A program made the position numbers and the translations under genes. Source: Hyphomicrobiales bacterium (GTDB lineage Bacteria > Pseudomonadota > Alphaproteobacteria > Rhizobiales > Beijerinckiaceae). Taken from it: a DNA stretch of 64,000 nt. Every line of letters begins with the position of its first letter. Position 1 is the stretch's first letter. Below, one piece after another: positions 52,818 to 62,668 of the stretch. The stretch lies in assembly GCA_027489535.1 (NCBI GenBank), contig JAIXZO010000017.1, positions 1 through 64,000 of the forward strand. Direction: 5' to 3'. Below the pieces are notes generated by a model. That model was not told the DNA's origin. It searched no databases and saw nothing but the letters and a program-made list of their open reading frames with translations.

Positions 52818-52942
52818 GGGGGACGTTGCCAAGGTATCGGCAACTGCGGCACGATGTGACGTAGCGTTTTGATTCGTTCTTTGCGTTATCCGGTGCCACT
52901 CCGAGAGTTTATTCTAATATAGATCTTTATGAGAAAATAAAG

Positions 52943-52954
52943 TTCGAATTCGAA
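52943..52954. promoter_or_regulatory. Palindrome in the promoter region of the OLD-nuclease gene
   Basis: TTCGAATTCGAA is a perfect 12-base palindrome 84 bases before the nuclease ATG, within a 220-base AT-rich stretch that also holds TTGCGG-N-TATAGT-like promoter elements just downstream. It could be an operator; it could also be a chance palindrome around an EcoRI-type core. Confidence 0.25.
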
Positions 52955-53037
52955 GACAGGTTAGCGTTGCGGCATTATATAGTATCTTTTTATTGAGTGC
53001 GGGCGTCTCGCGCAAATCGCAATAGAGATTATACGTC

Positions 53038-55047
53038 ATGAAAATTAAGACCGCTCGTGTTCAAAATTATAGAAGTATTCGCGACACGGGTATATTCGAG
53101 GTCGAGACTTGCAAGACCATTCTGGTTGGACCAAATGAAGCGGGAAAGACGGCCGTGCTTCAGGCCCTTCAGCAGATCAATCCACCTCATGACGTGAAAC
53201 GATTAAATGCGCTGCGTGATTACCCGCGCGCAAAGTACAATGACATTAAGGCAGGCAGAGTCGATCCAAAAAAAGTACCTGTCGTGACCGCTACATTTGC
53301 GCTGGACGAGGATGATCTGGCTGAGCTGCCTGATTCGCTGCGGAATATCACCGGATACTCTTGCACTCGGTACATCGAAAACAATGTGACGCACTGCCTG
53401 ATCGGCGCACCGGGACTGCCGACGGTAGGCTCTATTAAGAAGGATGCGGCCCGGCTTGCAGCCCACGTTGATGGCCGGATGCAGGTTGCCGAAGGCACTG
53501 CGCCATCGACCGCGCAAGCTCAGTATCTGCATGCGTTGTTAAAGGACTTGCACGATGAGAATGTCCTTGGAAGTAAGCTGTCAGTAGAGTTGAAACAGTG
53601 GGTCGACCAGATGGTTACCCTCTCCGACGACTCCGAGAATGACCGCATTGAACGGTTGGAGGCGGCGCTTTTGATCGTTAGTGACCACTATGCGGCGCTT
53701 AAGGTGCTTCATCAACGGACCCCTGTCTTCGTCCTGTTCAGCAACTACTTCCGGGTGCGCCCCCAGATTCACTTAGGGCATCTTGCTGACCGTCTGGATT
53801 CGAATAGCTTGGATGACGAGCAGTACGATTACGGCAACAAATGCCTTCTGCAGTTGCTTGGATTCACCGCGCGGGAACTTTCCAATCTGGGCAAGGTGCC
53901 GGATGCACAGGCTAGCGAGACTGTCGCCCTCCAGTCGCATCGCGACCAACTCGACGGACGAAAGTACCAACTCAATGCCGCGAGCGTGCAGCTCACGAAC
54001 GAGATACGCACAATTTGGAAACCGTCCAGCACGAAGCCGGAAGCGGATCGCCTCCGTCTCGACGCCGACGGTCAATTTCTCAAGGTAGTCGTCGAGGATG
54101 AACTCGGAGTGGAAATCGAGCTTGACCAGCGCTCCGAGGGCTTCCAGTGGCTCGTGTCCTTCTTTGTTGTGTTTTTCGCGGAGGCTGCGGGTAAGCACGA
54201 GAACGCGATACTGCTACTTGATGAGCCAGGCATGAGCCTGCACGCGCTCAAGCAGCGCGAGTTCCGCAGGACGATCACGAAGCTTTCTGAGAAGAACCAG
54301 ACAATCTACACGACCCACTCTCCCTTTCTCGTGGGACCGGACGAACTCGACTATGTTCGAGTCGTAGAATTGAATGACCGCGATGTCGGCACAAAGGTTA
54401 ACACTGCCGTAACGTCCAGCGATCCGGCAGCCCTGCTGCCGCTTCAGGAGGCCTTGGGCTACGACCTCGCGCAAAGCTTGTTTGCGCAGCAGCGTAACCT
54501 CGTGCTCGAAGGGTTGACGGATGAATGGTACCTTGAGGGGGTAGCCGCACTTCTTGGCGAAGGCGGCGTGGTCAAATTGAACGAAAAGATAGCTCTGATC
54601 ACAGCTAATTCCGCTGGAAAAGTCGTTTATTTCGCAACTCTCCTGCATGCGCACAACCTCAAGGTTGCCGCCCTTCTAGATTCTGACAGTGCCGGAGATG
54701 AAGCAGCTAAGCAAGATACCGTTGTCCATAAGCTCGGGCAGAAAGGTATTCTGCGGACAAAGGACTATGCTTCTGGGATCATGAAAGCGGAGATCGAGGA
54801 TCTACTACGGGATACTCTTCCTATTGTCGCGCGTGATCACCTTGGATGGGATTTAGTTGAACAAGTCGCCCAGCAACGCGGCCGTCCACTTGTTGACATT
54901 TTTTCGAGTGTACCCGGGTTCAGCAAATATAAGCTGGCGAAGGCATTCCTGCGCTGGAGCCGGGAAAATAACTCTAGCGCTCTTTCCGAGAACGAAATTG
55001 TTTCTTGGACCAAGCTGATTACAGCTATCAACGCCGCGCTGAAATGA
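53038..55047 (+). CDS. OLD family ATP-dependent endonuclease (ABC ATPase + TOPRIM)
   Basis: A 669-residue protein of the OLD/COG3593 family. The N-terminal ABC-type ATPase has Walker A GPNEAGKT (residues 31-38), the signature-like DQRSEGFQWLVSFFV and Walker B AILLLDEPGMSLH near residue 395. A long insertion lies between them. The C-terminal TOPRIM nuclease has the Glu in LVLEGLTDEWYLEG (E491) and the DxD in ALLDSDSAGDEAA (D548, D550). Phage P2 Old and Gabija GajA belong here, so a defence role is plausible, but no GajB, reverse transcriptase or other partner adjoins. The gene is visibly AT-richer than its surroundings, a sign of transfer, and lies right after guaA. No strong ribosome site. 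Confidence 0.9.
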   Translation: MKIKTARVQNYRSIRDTGIFEVETCKTILVGPNEAGKTAVLQALQQINPPHDVKRLNALRDYPRAKYNDIKAGRVDPKKVPVVTATFALDEDDLAELPDSLRNITGYSCTRYIENNVTHCLIGAPGLPTVGSIKKDAARLAAHVDGRMQVAEGTAPSTAQAQYLHALLKDLHDENVLGSKLSVELKQWVDQMVTLSDDSENDRIERLEAALLIVSDHYAALKVLHQRTPVFVLFSNYFRVRPQIHLGHLADRLDSNSLDDEQYDYGNKCLLQLLGFTARELSNLGKVPDAQASETVALQSHRDQLDGRKYQLNAASVQLTNEIRTIWKPSSTKPEADRLRLDADGQFLKVVVEDELGVEIELDQRSEGFQWLVSFFVVFFAEAAGKHENAILLLDEPGMSLHALKQREFRRTITKLSEKNQTIYTTHSPFLVGPDELDYVRVVELNDRDVGTKVNTAVTSSDPAALLPLQEALGYDLAQSLFAQQRNLVLEGLTDEWYLEGVAALLGEGGVVKLNEKIALITANSAGKVVYFATLLHAHNLKVAALLDSDSAGDEAAKQDTVVHKLGQKGILRTKDYASGIMKAEIEDLLRDTLPIVARDHLGWDLVEQVAQQRGRPLVDIFSSVPGFSKYKLAKAFLRWSRENNSSALSENEIVSWTKLITAINAALK

Positions 55048-55267
55048 AAGTAGCAAACGAAGGGCGGCTAACGACAAATTTGCTGCGTCGCTGCGACACG
55101 AAATTGGGCGAAACGCAATAAGCGAACGCTCACGGAACGGCCTTTGTAGCCGCTTGCGCCTTGATGGCGAGATCGGCCTAGCGTCGCGTCGCGGGTTTGT
55201 CGGAGTACAAGACGCTGCCGGGAAACCTGTGTGCCGAGTCACCCACGCCGCCCCCGTCACTTCCCCC
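55048..55267. other. Junction between the OLD islet and the bestrophin-like gene
   Basis: 220 bases without a gene; base composition returns to the genome level within it. I searched by eye for a copy of the guaA 3' end here and found none. Confidence 0.4.
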
Positions 55268-56044
55268 TCACTTCCCCGCCGCAACCCCCGCGAACGTCAT
55301 CGAATCCCGGACGGCTCCGATGGAGGCCATCATTTCGGCGGTGCGGGGCGGGCCGAGGGTTCCGTCGGCGACGGCCAAGTATACCAGCGCGGCCAGCACG
55401 CTCACCGTGAAGAGCGTTTGCGAAACGATGCCCGCCACCGGTTTGCCCACATGAACCAACGAGACCGACAATTGGGTGAACATCGCCAGCACCATCAGCG
55501 CGAGCCAATGCTGGAGGGCTTCATGTTCCTCGAAGCGCGTAAGCCTTTCGACGCGCGCCTTTTCCAGCTCGTCGACCCGCGTGATGATCAGCGACTTCAG
55601 CGCGGGAGCGGCGTCGGACATCGCAAAGAGCGTCGCCTCGCGCACCAGCGCATCGGCCGCATCCTGCGCCGGTTGCTCCCGACCCTCTCCGGTTTCCAGC
55701 CACTTCTTCTCGACGGTGACGGCGGCATCCAAGTAGACGAAAAGCGCACGATGCAGCTGATCGGCCGCTTTGCCCACGTTTTCGGTGAATTTCACGATGG
55801 AGCGGGCGGTCGACGCTTCTTGTTCCGTCGACAGGCGCAAAGCGCGCGACCGGGTCCAAATGTCCGAAGCGTTGGCGGCCGAGAAAAGGGCGAAGATGAC
55901 GGCGATCACCGCGATGAACGGAGGGACGACGGCATTCGTTCCGGAAAGCGAATCGCGGACATGGCCTGATCGGCAAATCAGTTCGAACAAGACGCCGGTC
56001 GCGGCGATGGCAGTAAGAATGCCGACGAACAGTTCAATCTTCAT
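55268..56044 (-). CDS. Bestrophin-like (DUF4239) membrane protein
   Basis: A 258-residue membrane protein. An N-terminal span (IELFVGILTAIAATGVLFEL) and GTNAVVPPFIAVIAVIFALFSA begin it; a long charged cytoplasmic or periplasmic helical region (residues 65-180) follows; then two spans (HWLALMVLAMFTQLSVSLV and GIVSQTLFTVSVLAALVYLAV). The FALFSAANASDIW segment is typical of DUF4239, a family thought related to bestrophin channels. GGAG lies before ATG. Function is unknown. Confidence 0.75.
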   Translation of the reverse strand: MKIELFVGILTAIAATGVLFELICRSGHVRDSLSGTNAVVPPFIAVIAVIFALFSAANASDIWTRSRALRLSTEQEASTARSIVKFTENVGKAADQLHRALFVYLDAAVTVEKKWLETGEGREQPAQDAADALVREATLFAMSDAAPALKSLIITRVDELEKARVERLTRFEEHEALQHWLALMVLAMFTQLSVSLVHVGKPVAGIVSQTLFTVSVLAALVYLAVADGTLGPPRTAEMMASIGAVRDSMTFAGVAAGK

Positions 56045-56185
56045 TGGAACTCCGGAAGGGATCGCGCCGTGCGGAAAGCGATGTTTCCGTCAACAAGTCA
56101 AACGACCATCAAGGTGCCGACGATATTTATCGACGATCCTGATCAAAGCAAAGATGATTTTGCTCGTCTCTCGATGCGGGCCGCT

Positions 56186-56476
56186 TCACGCAATGCAACG
56201 TATTCGAGCGGCGCTCGAGCCGCTTCGATCTTCCCGGTCGCCTGTCCGATGTCCCGCCTCCTTCCGCATCGCGGCCACGGCCGCTGCGAGGCCGGCGACG
56301 GGGACGTTGAAGGTGATCGTCTCCGCGGCCGTGTTGCCCACGGCCACCTGCGCCGTGTCGCCCTCGGCGAGGTCGCGCAGCAGGGCGCAAGAGAGGGCGA
56401 AAGAGAGGGCCAAGGAGACGACGAAGGCGGGTCCGGGGGCGGCGGAAAGCGGCGCGGCGATGATGGTGTCGTTCAT
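56186..56476 (-). CDS. Hypothetical small membrane protein (uncertain)
   Basis: A possible 96-residue protein starting MNDTIIAAPLSAAPGPAFVV with one long hydrophobic helix (VVSLALSFALSCALL) and a second (PVAGLAAAVAAM), then a charged tail. It runs in the same direction as the DUF4239 gene 141 bases ahead. No good ribosome site is seen, and overlapping frames exist on both strands, so the gene is doubtful. Confidence 0.3.
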   Translation of the reverse strand: MNDTIIAAPLSAAPGPAFVVSLALSFALSCALLRDLAEGDTAQVAVGNTAAETITFNVPVAGLAAAVAAMRKEAGHRTGDREDRSGSSAARIRCIA

Positions 56477-56818
56477 TGCAACCGACTTGAAAGAACCGAA
56501 TGAAATTCATGAATGCGAAGCGATCGAACGCATGCCGTTCATAGGTCGAAACCGATAATTGTCCGTCAAGAATTCTACTTTCACGTGTATTTTCAGGCTT
56601 CCCGGCGGCGGCAGGGAGCGCCGGTTCCCCTCCGGAGGGCGGTCGCGTTTTGTCGTGGATTGCGACGGGACCGGGCGGCGGATTTCGGACCTTCGGTTGC
56701 GGCGGGGCCGGTGCGGGGGTAGTCTGGCCCTGCCGGGCTTCCGCTCATCGCCCGGGTTGTATTGTTCTGCGTCCGTTTGCGTACCGAGCCTCTCATCGAT
56801 TTTTTTCGAGGCGGACCC
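56477..56818. other. 342-base region before the coiled-coil gene
   Basis: Between a doubtful small leftward gene and the rightward coiled-coil gene. I see no gene, repeat or clear terminator in it; the left 100 bases are AT-richer and could hold a promoter in either direction. Confidence 0.4.
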
Positions 56819-58318
56819 ATGCGTCTTCTGCCGTCGTTCCTCAAGCCCGCACCCCTGCCGGCCGAGCCCGAATCCTTCCAAAACCTCGCAGCGCGCGCCG
56901 CCCGCGTGGCCGCGGCCTCGAGCCCGCCTCCGGCGCCGGTCGAGACCGTCGTCGATCCGCTGGCGGTGATCGGCAAGCGCAACGAGGATTTGCGGCAGGG
57001 CGTGGAAACGCTGCTCGTGCGGCTGCAGGAGATGGAGCTGTTTCGCACGCAATTCCAGTCGCTTGTCGGCGGCGTGGCGGGCGTCATCCAAGAGCTTGAG
57101 ACGACGAAATCGAAGCTCGGGGAAGTGCAGGGCAGCCTGAACGCCGAGCGCGAGTCGGCCGGCGACGCGCGGCGGCACATCGCCGAACTGACGGCCGAAC
57201 TCGAACGCCTCGACTCCGATCACCGCATCGTCTCGTCGGAGCGCGACCGTCTGGAAAGCCTGATCCAGCATGTCGAATCCGTCGCCGAAGAGACCAGCCT
57301 CGCTTTGCGCGAGAAGGAAATCTCGCTCGCGGATTTCGAGCGCCAACTGAACGGCGAAACCGAGCGTCACCGGCAGACCACGGCCGAAAACGAAGCGCGG
57401 CGCGAGGAAGTGGAGCGGCTCGGCAATCTGCTGTCGATCCACGAGAACGATCTCGCGGCCCTGCGCGACCGGGCCGGATTGCTCGACGACGAGACCCGCT
57501 CCCTCAAGACGGCATTGGAGGATTCGCAGGGCTCCGTGCTGCGGTTGGGACGCCGCATCACCGAACTCGAACCGATCATCCAGCGGCTTCGCGAGCAGAA
57601 TGCGCAGCTCGAGACGACTCTGCATGCCGAACGCGAGACCAACGACCGCACGCGGGCCCAATCGAGTGAGGAAATCGAACGGCTGCGCGCCGATATGAAT
57701 ACGATGCAGGTGAAGCTCGAAGCCGTGTCCTCGCGCGCGGACGCGAACGAGCGTTTTCTCGGCGAGGCGCGGCGGCAGTTGCGCGACAAGCTGGAAGAAC
57801 TGCGCGTTTCCGAGCGCAAGACCATCGACGGCTCGCTGCAGGTCAACACGCTGCAGAAGCGGCTCGAGGCCGCCGAACGCGAAATCCTGCAGGCCACCCT
57901 CAAGGCCGAGGAGGTCGAGAAGTCGCGCAAGCTGATCCTCGAACGCTCCGAGGCCTTGGCCAAGAGCGCGCGCGGCAAGGACATCGCCCTGCAGAAGACG
58001 GAACAGAAGATCCAGTTCCTCACGGAGCGGCTGGAGGATTGGGCGAACCGGGCGCGCAAGGAGCGCGAGCAGTACGAGTTTCGCCTCGGCGAGCTGACGG
58101 AGCAGTTGGAGAAGGAAAAGACCGAACGCGCCATCGCCGAAGGCGCGCTGCAAAGCGCCCGTCGCGAGCGGCTGAACCTTCAGCGGGAGTTGCTGAACGT
58201 GAAGGCGGGGGTGCGCGAGGACAAGATGATCGAGACCGAACAGGAGAACGTTCGCGAGGACATCGAGTCGATGACGGACTTCGACGACAACGTGAAGCGC
58301 TTCAACGCGACGCCCTGA
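56819..58318 (+). CDS. Long coiled-coil protein, possible filament or scaffold
   Basis: A 499-residue protein almost wholly of heptad coiled coil from about residue 60 to 470 (for example RLRADMNTMQVKLEAVSSRA), with a short Pro/Ala-rich head (MRLLPSFLKPAPLPAEPE) and an acidic tail (EDIESMTDFDDNVKRFNATP). There is no ATPase head, membrane span or signal peptide. Size and build recall crescentin and other bacterial intermediate-filament-like proteins, but coiled-coil composition alone does not prove homology. GAGG precedes ATG 56819. It lies 100 bases before the YfgM-like gene. Confidence 0.8.
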   Translation: MRLLPSFLKPAPLPAEPESFQNLAARAARVAAASSPPPAPVETVVDPLAVIGKRNEDLRQGVETLLVRLQEMELFRTQFQSLVGGVAGVIQELETTKSKLGEVQGSLNAERESAGDARRHIAELTAELERLDSDHRIVSSERDRLESLIQHVESVAEETSLALREKEISLADFERQLNGETERHRQTTAENEARREEVERLGNLLSIHENDLAALRDRAGLLDDETRSLKTALEDSQGSVLRLGRRITELEPIIQRLREQNAQLETTLHAERETNDRTRAQSSEEIERLRADMNTMQVKLEAVSSRADANERFLGEARRQLRDKLEELRVSERKTIDGSLQVNTLQKRLEAAEREILQATLKAEEVEKSRKLILERSEALAKSARGKDIALQKTEQKIQFLTERLEDWANRARKEREQYEFRLGELTEQLEKEKTERAIAEGALQSARRERLNLQRELLNVKAGVREDKMIETEQENVREDIESMTDFDDNVKRFNATP

Positions 58319-58418
58319 AGGCCGCAAAACGACCGCAGACATTGGCCCCGAGGCGCGGGCGTGCTAATCGGCCCGTGAGGCGGGCCGTGCGGCCCCGCGC
58401 CAGTGAGACCTTCCGGCC

Positions 58419-59081
58419 ATGTCCGATATTTTCCGCGAGATCGATGAAGACGTCCGGCGCGACAAGGCGGCGGCGGTCTTCGTCAAATATCGCAACCTGT
58501 TCATCGTCGCCGCGGTGCTCGTCGTGGCCGGGACGGCGGGCTGGAACGCCTGGCAGCAATATTCCCGCAAGCAGGCCGAAATCGCCGCCTCGCGCTTCGA
58601 GGCCGCGGTCGAGGATTCGCGCGGCGGACGTTCGCAGGAAGCCGCGGCTGCGCTGCAGTCGCTGGCGAAGGACGCCCCGGCCGGATACCGCGAACTCGCG
58701 CTTCTTCGCGCCGCGGCCGAACTGGGCCGGACGGACAAGGCCGCAGGCGTCGCCGCCTTTGACGCCTTGGCCGCCGACACGAGCCTCCCGAACCTCCTGC
58801 GCGGATTGGCGCGCCTGCGCGCCGCGCAGTTTGCGGCCGACTCGCTGGACCGCGCGGGCCTGAAGGCGCGCCTCGAACCCTTGCTGTCGCCGGCGGGTCC
58901 GTGGACGCCGAATGCGCGCGAACTTCTCGGTCTGGCGGCCTTGAAGGCCGGCGCTTATGATGACGCCGGTCGCGAATTCGATGCGATCACCGTCGATCCG
59001 GCCGCTCCGCCCGCGCTCAAGGAGCGCGTCGAGGCCTATATGGGCCTCGTTCGCGGCGGCCCCGTCAAACCGGCGCCCTGA
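58419..59081 (+). CDS. YfgM-like tetratricopeptide-fold membrane protein
   Basis: A 220-residue protein with a short cytoplasmic start (MSDIFREIDEDVRRDKAA), one membrane span (NLFIVAAVLVVAGTAGWNAW) and a periplasmic TPR-like domain (ELLGLAALKAGAYDDAGREF). YfgM is linked to the SecYEG/PpiD chaperone network. It is followed by der with a 23-base gap; in E. coli the order is yfgM-bamB-der, and bamB is missing here. Confidence 0.85.
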   Translation: MSDIFREIDEDVRRDKAAAVFVKYRNLFIVAAVLVVAGTAGWNAWQQYSRKQAEIAASRFEAAVEDSRGGRSQEAAAALQSLAKDAPAGYRELALLRAAAELGRTDKAAGVAAFDALAADTSLPNLLRGLARLRAAQFAADSLDRAGLKARLEPLLSPAGPWTPNARELLGLAALKAGAYDDAGREFDAITVDPAAPPALKERVEAYMGLVRGGPVKPAP

Positions 59082-59104
59082 GCGCCGCAGAAAGCTGAAC
59101 GAAC

Positions 59105-60517
59105 ATGACCTTTACGGTCGCCATCATCGGCCGCCCCAATGTGGGGAAGTCGACGCTCTTCAATCGTTTGGTCGGCAAGAAGCTGGCCCTCGTAGACGAT
59201 CAACCGGGCGTGACCCGCGATCGGCGCGAGGGCGAAGCGCGCTTGGGCGATCTCGAATTCACGATCATCGACACGGCGGGTCTGGAAGAAGCCAGAGACA
59301 CGACGCTCGTCGGCCGCATGCGCGCGCAGACCGAGGCGGCGCTGCTCGACGCGGACGCGATCTTCTTCGTCATTGATGCGCGGGCGGGCGTGACGCCGGC
59401 GGACCGGCATTTCGCCGATCTGGTGCGGCGTGCGGGCCGCCCCGTGATCCTTCTCGCCAACAAGGCGGAGGGACGGCAGGGGTTGAGCGAGGCCTATGAG
59501 GCGTTCGGGCTCGGCCTCGGCGACCCGATTCCCTTCTCGGCCGAGCACGGCGAGGGGCTTTCCGATCTGTACGACGCGCTGCGCGAGGCCCTGCCGGAAC
59601 AGACGGCGCTCGTCGTCGAGGACGCCGAGGCGGACTTCGAGGACGAGAACGCTGCGGACTTCGACGATGCCGACGAGGGCGAGGACGGCGTGAAGGTCAT
59701 CCGACCGGACCGGCCGCTGCGCGTGGCGGTCGTCGGGCGGCCCAATGCCGGCAAGTCCACATTGATCAACGCGATGCTGGGCGAAGATCGGTTGCTGACC
59801 GGCCCCGAAGCCGGGATCACGCGCGATTCGATCGGGCTGGAATGGGAGTGGCGCGGCCGCAAGGTGAAACTGTTCGACACGGCCGGAATGCGCAAACGCT
59901 CCCGCGTCGAGGACAAGCTGGAAAAGCTCTCGGTGGCGGACGGGTTGCGCGCGGTGAAATTCGCCGAAGTCGTCGTGCTGCTGCTCGATGCGACGATCCC
60001 GTTCGAGAAGCAGGACCTCGCGATTCTCTCGATCATCGAGCGCGAGGGCCGCGCGCTCGTGGTGGCGTTGAACAAGTGGGATCTCGTCGGCGATCCGGCG
60101 CAGCTCAAAAAGATCATGGAGGATGCGCAGCACGTGACCTCCAACGTGCGCGGCGCGCCGATGATTCCCGTGTCCGGCCTGACGGGGCAGGGGATCGACA
60201 AGCTGATGGAAGCCTGCGTGAAGGCGTCCGACGTGTGGTCCACCCGGATTTCCACCGGGCGTCTCAACAAGTGGCTGGAAAAGGTGCTTGAACAGCATCC
60301 GCCGCCGGCCGTTTCCGGCCGCCGCATCAAGATCCGCTACATGACGCAGGTGAAGGCGCGGCCGCCCCATTTCGCCTTGTTCGGCAACCAGCTCGATGGA
60401 CTGCCGGAGAGCTATTTGCGCTACATCGTCAACGGCCTGCGCCAGACATTCGACCTGCCCGGCACGCCGATCCGCATGTCGACGCGCACCTCGGACAATC
60501 CCTACGACAAGAAGTGA
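59105..60517 (+). CDS. der: GTPase Der (EngA)
   Basis: Der is a tandem GTPase required for 50S subunit assembly. The 470-residue protein has two G domains with P-loops [13 protein letters not shown] and [13 protein letters not shown], the G3 motifs DTAGLEE and DTAGMRK, the G4 motifs NKAE and NKWD, and a C-terminal KH-like domain ([20 protein letters not shown]). An acidic linker of about 30 residues joins the G domains. Confidence 0.97.
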   Translation: MTFTVAIIGRPNVGKSTLFNRLVGKKLALVDDQPGVTRDRREGEARLGDLEFTIIDTAGLEEARDTTLVGRMRAQTEAALLDADAIFFVIDARAGVTPADRHFADLVRRAGRPVILLANKAEGRQGLSEAYEAFGLGLGDPIPFSAEHGEGLSDLYDALREALPEQTALVVEDAEADFEDENAADFDDADEGEDGVKVIRPDRPLRVAVVGRPNAGKSTLINAMLGEDRLLTGPEAGITRDSIGLEWEWRGRKVKLFDTAGMRKRSRVEDKLEKLSVADGLRAVKFAEVVVLLLDATIPFEKQDLAILSIIEREGRALVVALNKWDLVGDPAQLKKIMEDAQHVTSNVRGAPMIPVSGLTGQGIDKLMEACVKASDVWSTRISTGRLNKWLEKVLEQHPPPAVSGRRIKIRYMTQVKARPPHFALFGNQLDGLPESYLRYIVNGLRQTFDLPGTPIRMSTRTSDNPYDKK

Positions 60518-60641
60518 GCGGCTCCGGCGGGGCTCGTCGAAAGGCGCGCTTTGCCGGCTCCGGTCACGGTGCTAAGACGAGCGCCGACCTGCCCGTGCCG
60601 CACCGGCGCGGGCCACCGACGCGAGAAAAAAGGCTTCAGCG

Positions 60642-61856
60642 ATGGCTAAGATCAAGGTGGCGAACCCCGTCGTCGAACTCGACGGCGACGAGATGACCCG
60701 GATCATCTGGCAGTACATCAAGGACAAGCTGATCCACCCCTATCTCGACGTCGAGCTGCAGTATTACGACCTCTCGGTCGAGAACCGCGACGCCACCAAC
60801 GACCAGGTGACGGTCGATGCGGCGCACGCGATCCGCAAGGCGGGCGTCGGCGTGAAATGCGCCACGATCACGCCGGACGAGCAGCGCGTCGAAGAGTTCA
60901 AGCTGAAGGAAATGTGGAAGTCGCCGAACGGCACGATCCGCAACATCCTCGGCGGCGTGATCTTCCGCGAGCCGATCATCTGCAAGAACGTGCCGCGCCT
61001 CGTGCCGGGCTGGACGCAGCCGATCGTCGTCGGTCGCCATGCCTTCGGCGACCAGTACCGCGCGACCGACTTCAAGGTGCCCGGCAAGGGCCGCATGACC
61101 ATCAAGTTCGAAGGCGACGACGGCACCGTCATCGAGAAGGAAGTCTTCAAGTTCCCGTCGTCGGGCGTCGCCATGGCGATGTACAACCTCGACGACTCGA
61201 TCCGCGACTTCGCCCGCGCCTCGCTGAATTACGGCCTGAACCGCAAATATCCGGTCTATCTCTCGACCAAGAACACGATCCTCAAGGCCTATGACGGCCG
61301 CTTCAAGGACCTGTTCGAAGAGGTCTTCCAGAACGAGTTCAAGAGCAAGTTCGCCTCGCTCGGCATCACCTACGAGCACCGCCTGATCGACGACATGGTC
61401 GCCTCGGCGCTCAAGTGGTCGGGCGGCTATGTGTGGGCGTGCAAGAACTACGACGGCGACGTGCAGTCCGACATCGTGGCGCAGGGCTTCGGCTCGCTCG
61501 GCCTGATGACCTCGGTGCTGATGACGCCCGACGGTTCGGTGGTCGAATCGGAAGCCGCGCACGGCACGGTGACGCGCCATTATCGCGAGCACCAGAAAGG
61601 CAAGGAGACGTCGACCAACTCGATCGCCTCGATCTTCGCCTGGACGCGCGGGCTCGCCCATCGCGCCAAGCTCGACGGCAATGCCGAACTCGCCAAGTTC
61701 GCCGACACGCTCGAGCGCGTCTGCGTGGACACGGTGGAGCAGGGCTACATGACGAAGGACCTCGCGCTCCTCGTCGGCGCCGACCAGAAGTGGCTCTCGA
61801 CCACGGGCTTCCTCGACAAGATCGACGAAAACCTCCGCAAGGCGATGGCCGCCTGA
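60642..61856 (+). CDS. icd: NADP-dependent isocitrate dehydrogenase
   Basis: Icd converts isocitrate to 2-oxoglutarate in the TCA cycle. The 404-residue protein is of the short, eukaryote-like NADP type: [20 protein letters not shown], the isocitrate site [55 protein letters not shown] and the cofactor region [17 protein letters not shown]. It is a single-gene unit ending at a strong terminator. Confidence 0.97.
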   Translation: MAKIKVANPVVELDGDEMTRIIWQYIKDKLIHPYLDVELQYYDLSVENRDATNDQVTVDAAHAIRKAGVGVKCATITPDEQRVEEFKLKEMWKSPNGTIRNILGGVIFREPIICKNVPRLVPGWTQPIVVGRHAFGDQYRATDFKVPGKGRMTIKFEGDDGTVIEKEVFKFPSSGVAMAMYNLDDSIRDFARASLNYGLNRKYPVYLSTKNTILKAYDGRFKDLFEEVFQNEFKSKFASLGITYEHRLIDDMVASALKWSGGYVWACKNYDGDVQSDIVAQGFGSLGLMTSVLMTPDGSVVESEAAHGTVTRHYREHQKGKETSTNSIASIFAWTRGLAHRAKLDGNAELAKFADTLERVCVDTVEQGYMTKDLALLVGADQKWLSTTGFLDKIDENLRKAMAA

Positions 61857-61880
61857 TCAGGCCGTCTAGGACCTCTTGAA

Positions 61881-61906
61881 AAGCCCGGCTTCGGCCGGGC
61901 TTTTTT
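61881..61906 (+). terminator. icd: Intrinsic terminator after icd
   Basis: AAGCCCGGC and GCCGGGCTT form a 9-bp stem with a TTCG loop, followed by a run of six T. It lies about 25 bases after the stop. Confidence 0.9.
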
Positions 61907-61961
61907 CGTCGTGCCGGAGCATGTCGTCGGTCGCCGGTGGCAGGCGCAGAGGGCGCAAACG

Positions 61962-61990
61962 AAAACGGCCGGGCGCAAGCCCGGCCGTTT
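61962..61990 (-). terminator. scoB: Intrinsic terminator of the scoAB operon
   Basis: AAACGGCCGGGC and GCCCGGCCGTTT pair as a 12-bp stem with a GCAA loop; on the minus strand it is followed by a T-run. It lies about 22 bases past the scoB stop and may also back up the icd terminator. Confidence 0.85.
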
Positions 61991-62011
61991 CATGGTCGCG
62001 AAGATGAACCT

Positions 62012-62653
62012 TCAGAGCGCTTCGGTGTACTCGCCCGCGGTCTTGGCGCGGACTTCTTCCTTGGTCACGCCGTCGGCCAGCTCGATCAGCTTCATGCCGC
62101 CCTTGCCGTGCTTGTCGATCGAGAACACGGCGAGATCCGTGATCACGAGGTCGACGACGCCCGCGCCGGTCAGCGGCAGGTTGCATTCCTTGAGCAGCTT
62201 CGGCTCGTCCTTGGCGGTGTGCTCCATGACGACGACGACGCGCTTGACCCCCGCCACGAGGTCCATGGCGCCGCCCATGCCCTTCACCATCTTGCCCGGG
62301 ATCATCCAGTTGGCAAGATCGCCGTTCTGGGCAACCTGCATGGCGCCGAGGATCGAAAGGTCGATGTGGCCGCCGCGGATCATCGCGAACGAGTCGGCCG
62401 ACGAGAAATAGCTCGTGGTCGGCAGTTCGGTGATGGTCTGCTTGCCGGCATTGATCAGGTCGGCGTCCTCGTCCCCTTCATAGGGGAAGGGACCCATGCC
62501 GAGCATGCCGTTTTCGCTTTGCAGCTGAACGCTCATGCCCTGCGGGATGTAGTTCGACACGAGTGTCGGGATGCCGATGCCGAGATTGACGTAGAAGCCG
62601 TCGCGCAGCTCCTTCGCGGCACGGGCGGCCATTTGTTCACGAGTCCAAGCCAT
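62012..62653 (-). CDS. scoB: 3-oxoacid CoA-transferase subunit B
   Basis: The B subunit of succinyl-CoA:3-ketoacid CoA-transferase, which activates acetoacetate with CoA from succinyl-CoA in ketone-body and PHB use. The 213-residue protein carries the catalytic glutamate in [14 protein letters not shown] and the loops [13 protein letters not shown] and [14 protein letters not shown]. It follows scoA by 15 bases. Confidence 0.95.
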   Translation of the reverse strand: MAWTREQMAARAAKELRDGFYVNLGIGIPTLVSNYIPQGMSVQLQSENGMLGMGPFPYEGDEDADLINAGKQTITELPTTSYFSSADSFAMIRGGHIDLSILGAMQVAQNGDLANWMIPGKMVKGMGGAMDLVAGVKRVVVVMEHTAKDEPKLLKECNLPLTGAGVVDLVITDLAVFSIDKHGKGGMKLIELADGVTKEEVRAKTAGEYTEAL

Positions 62654-62668
62654 GGTGGTCTACCTCGT

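Noticed and set aside
52818-53037. A retron RNA upstream of the OLD nuclease
   Set aside because: No reverse transcriptase gene is present, and the 220 bases show no msr/msd-like paired repeats.
52780-55260. Attachment-site direct repeats flanking the OLD islet
   Set aside because: I compared the last bases of guaA with the right junction by eye and found no copy. There is no integrase gene, so an integrase-made island is not shown.
56069-56510. Alternative overlapping frames on both strands at 56.1-56.5 kb
   Set aside because: Arg/Gly-rich products without motifs or start signals. Only the hydrophobic 96-codon frame was kept, at low confidence.
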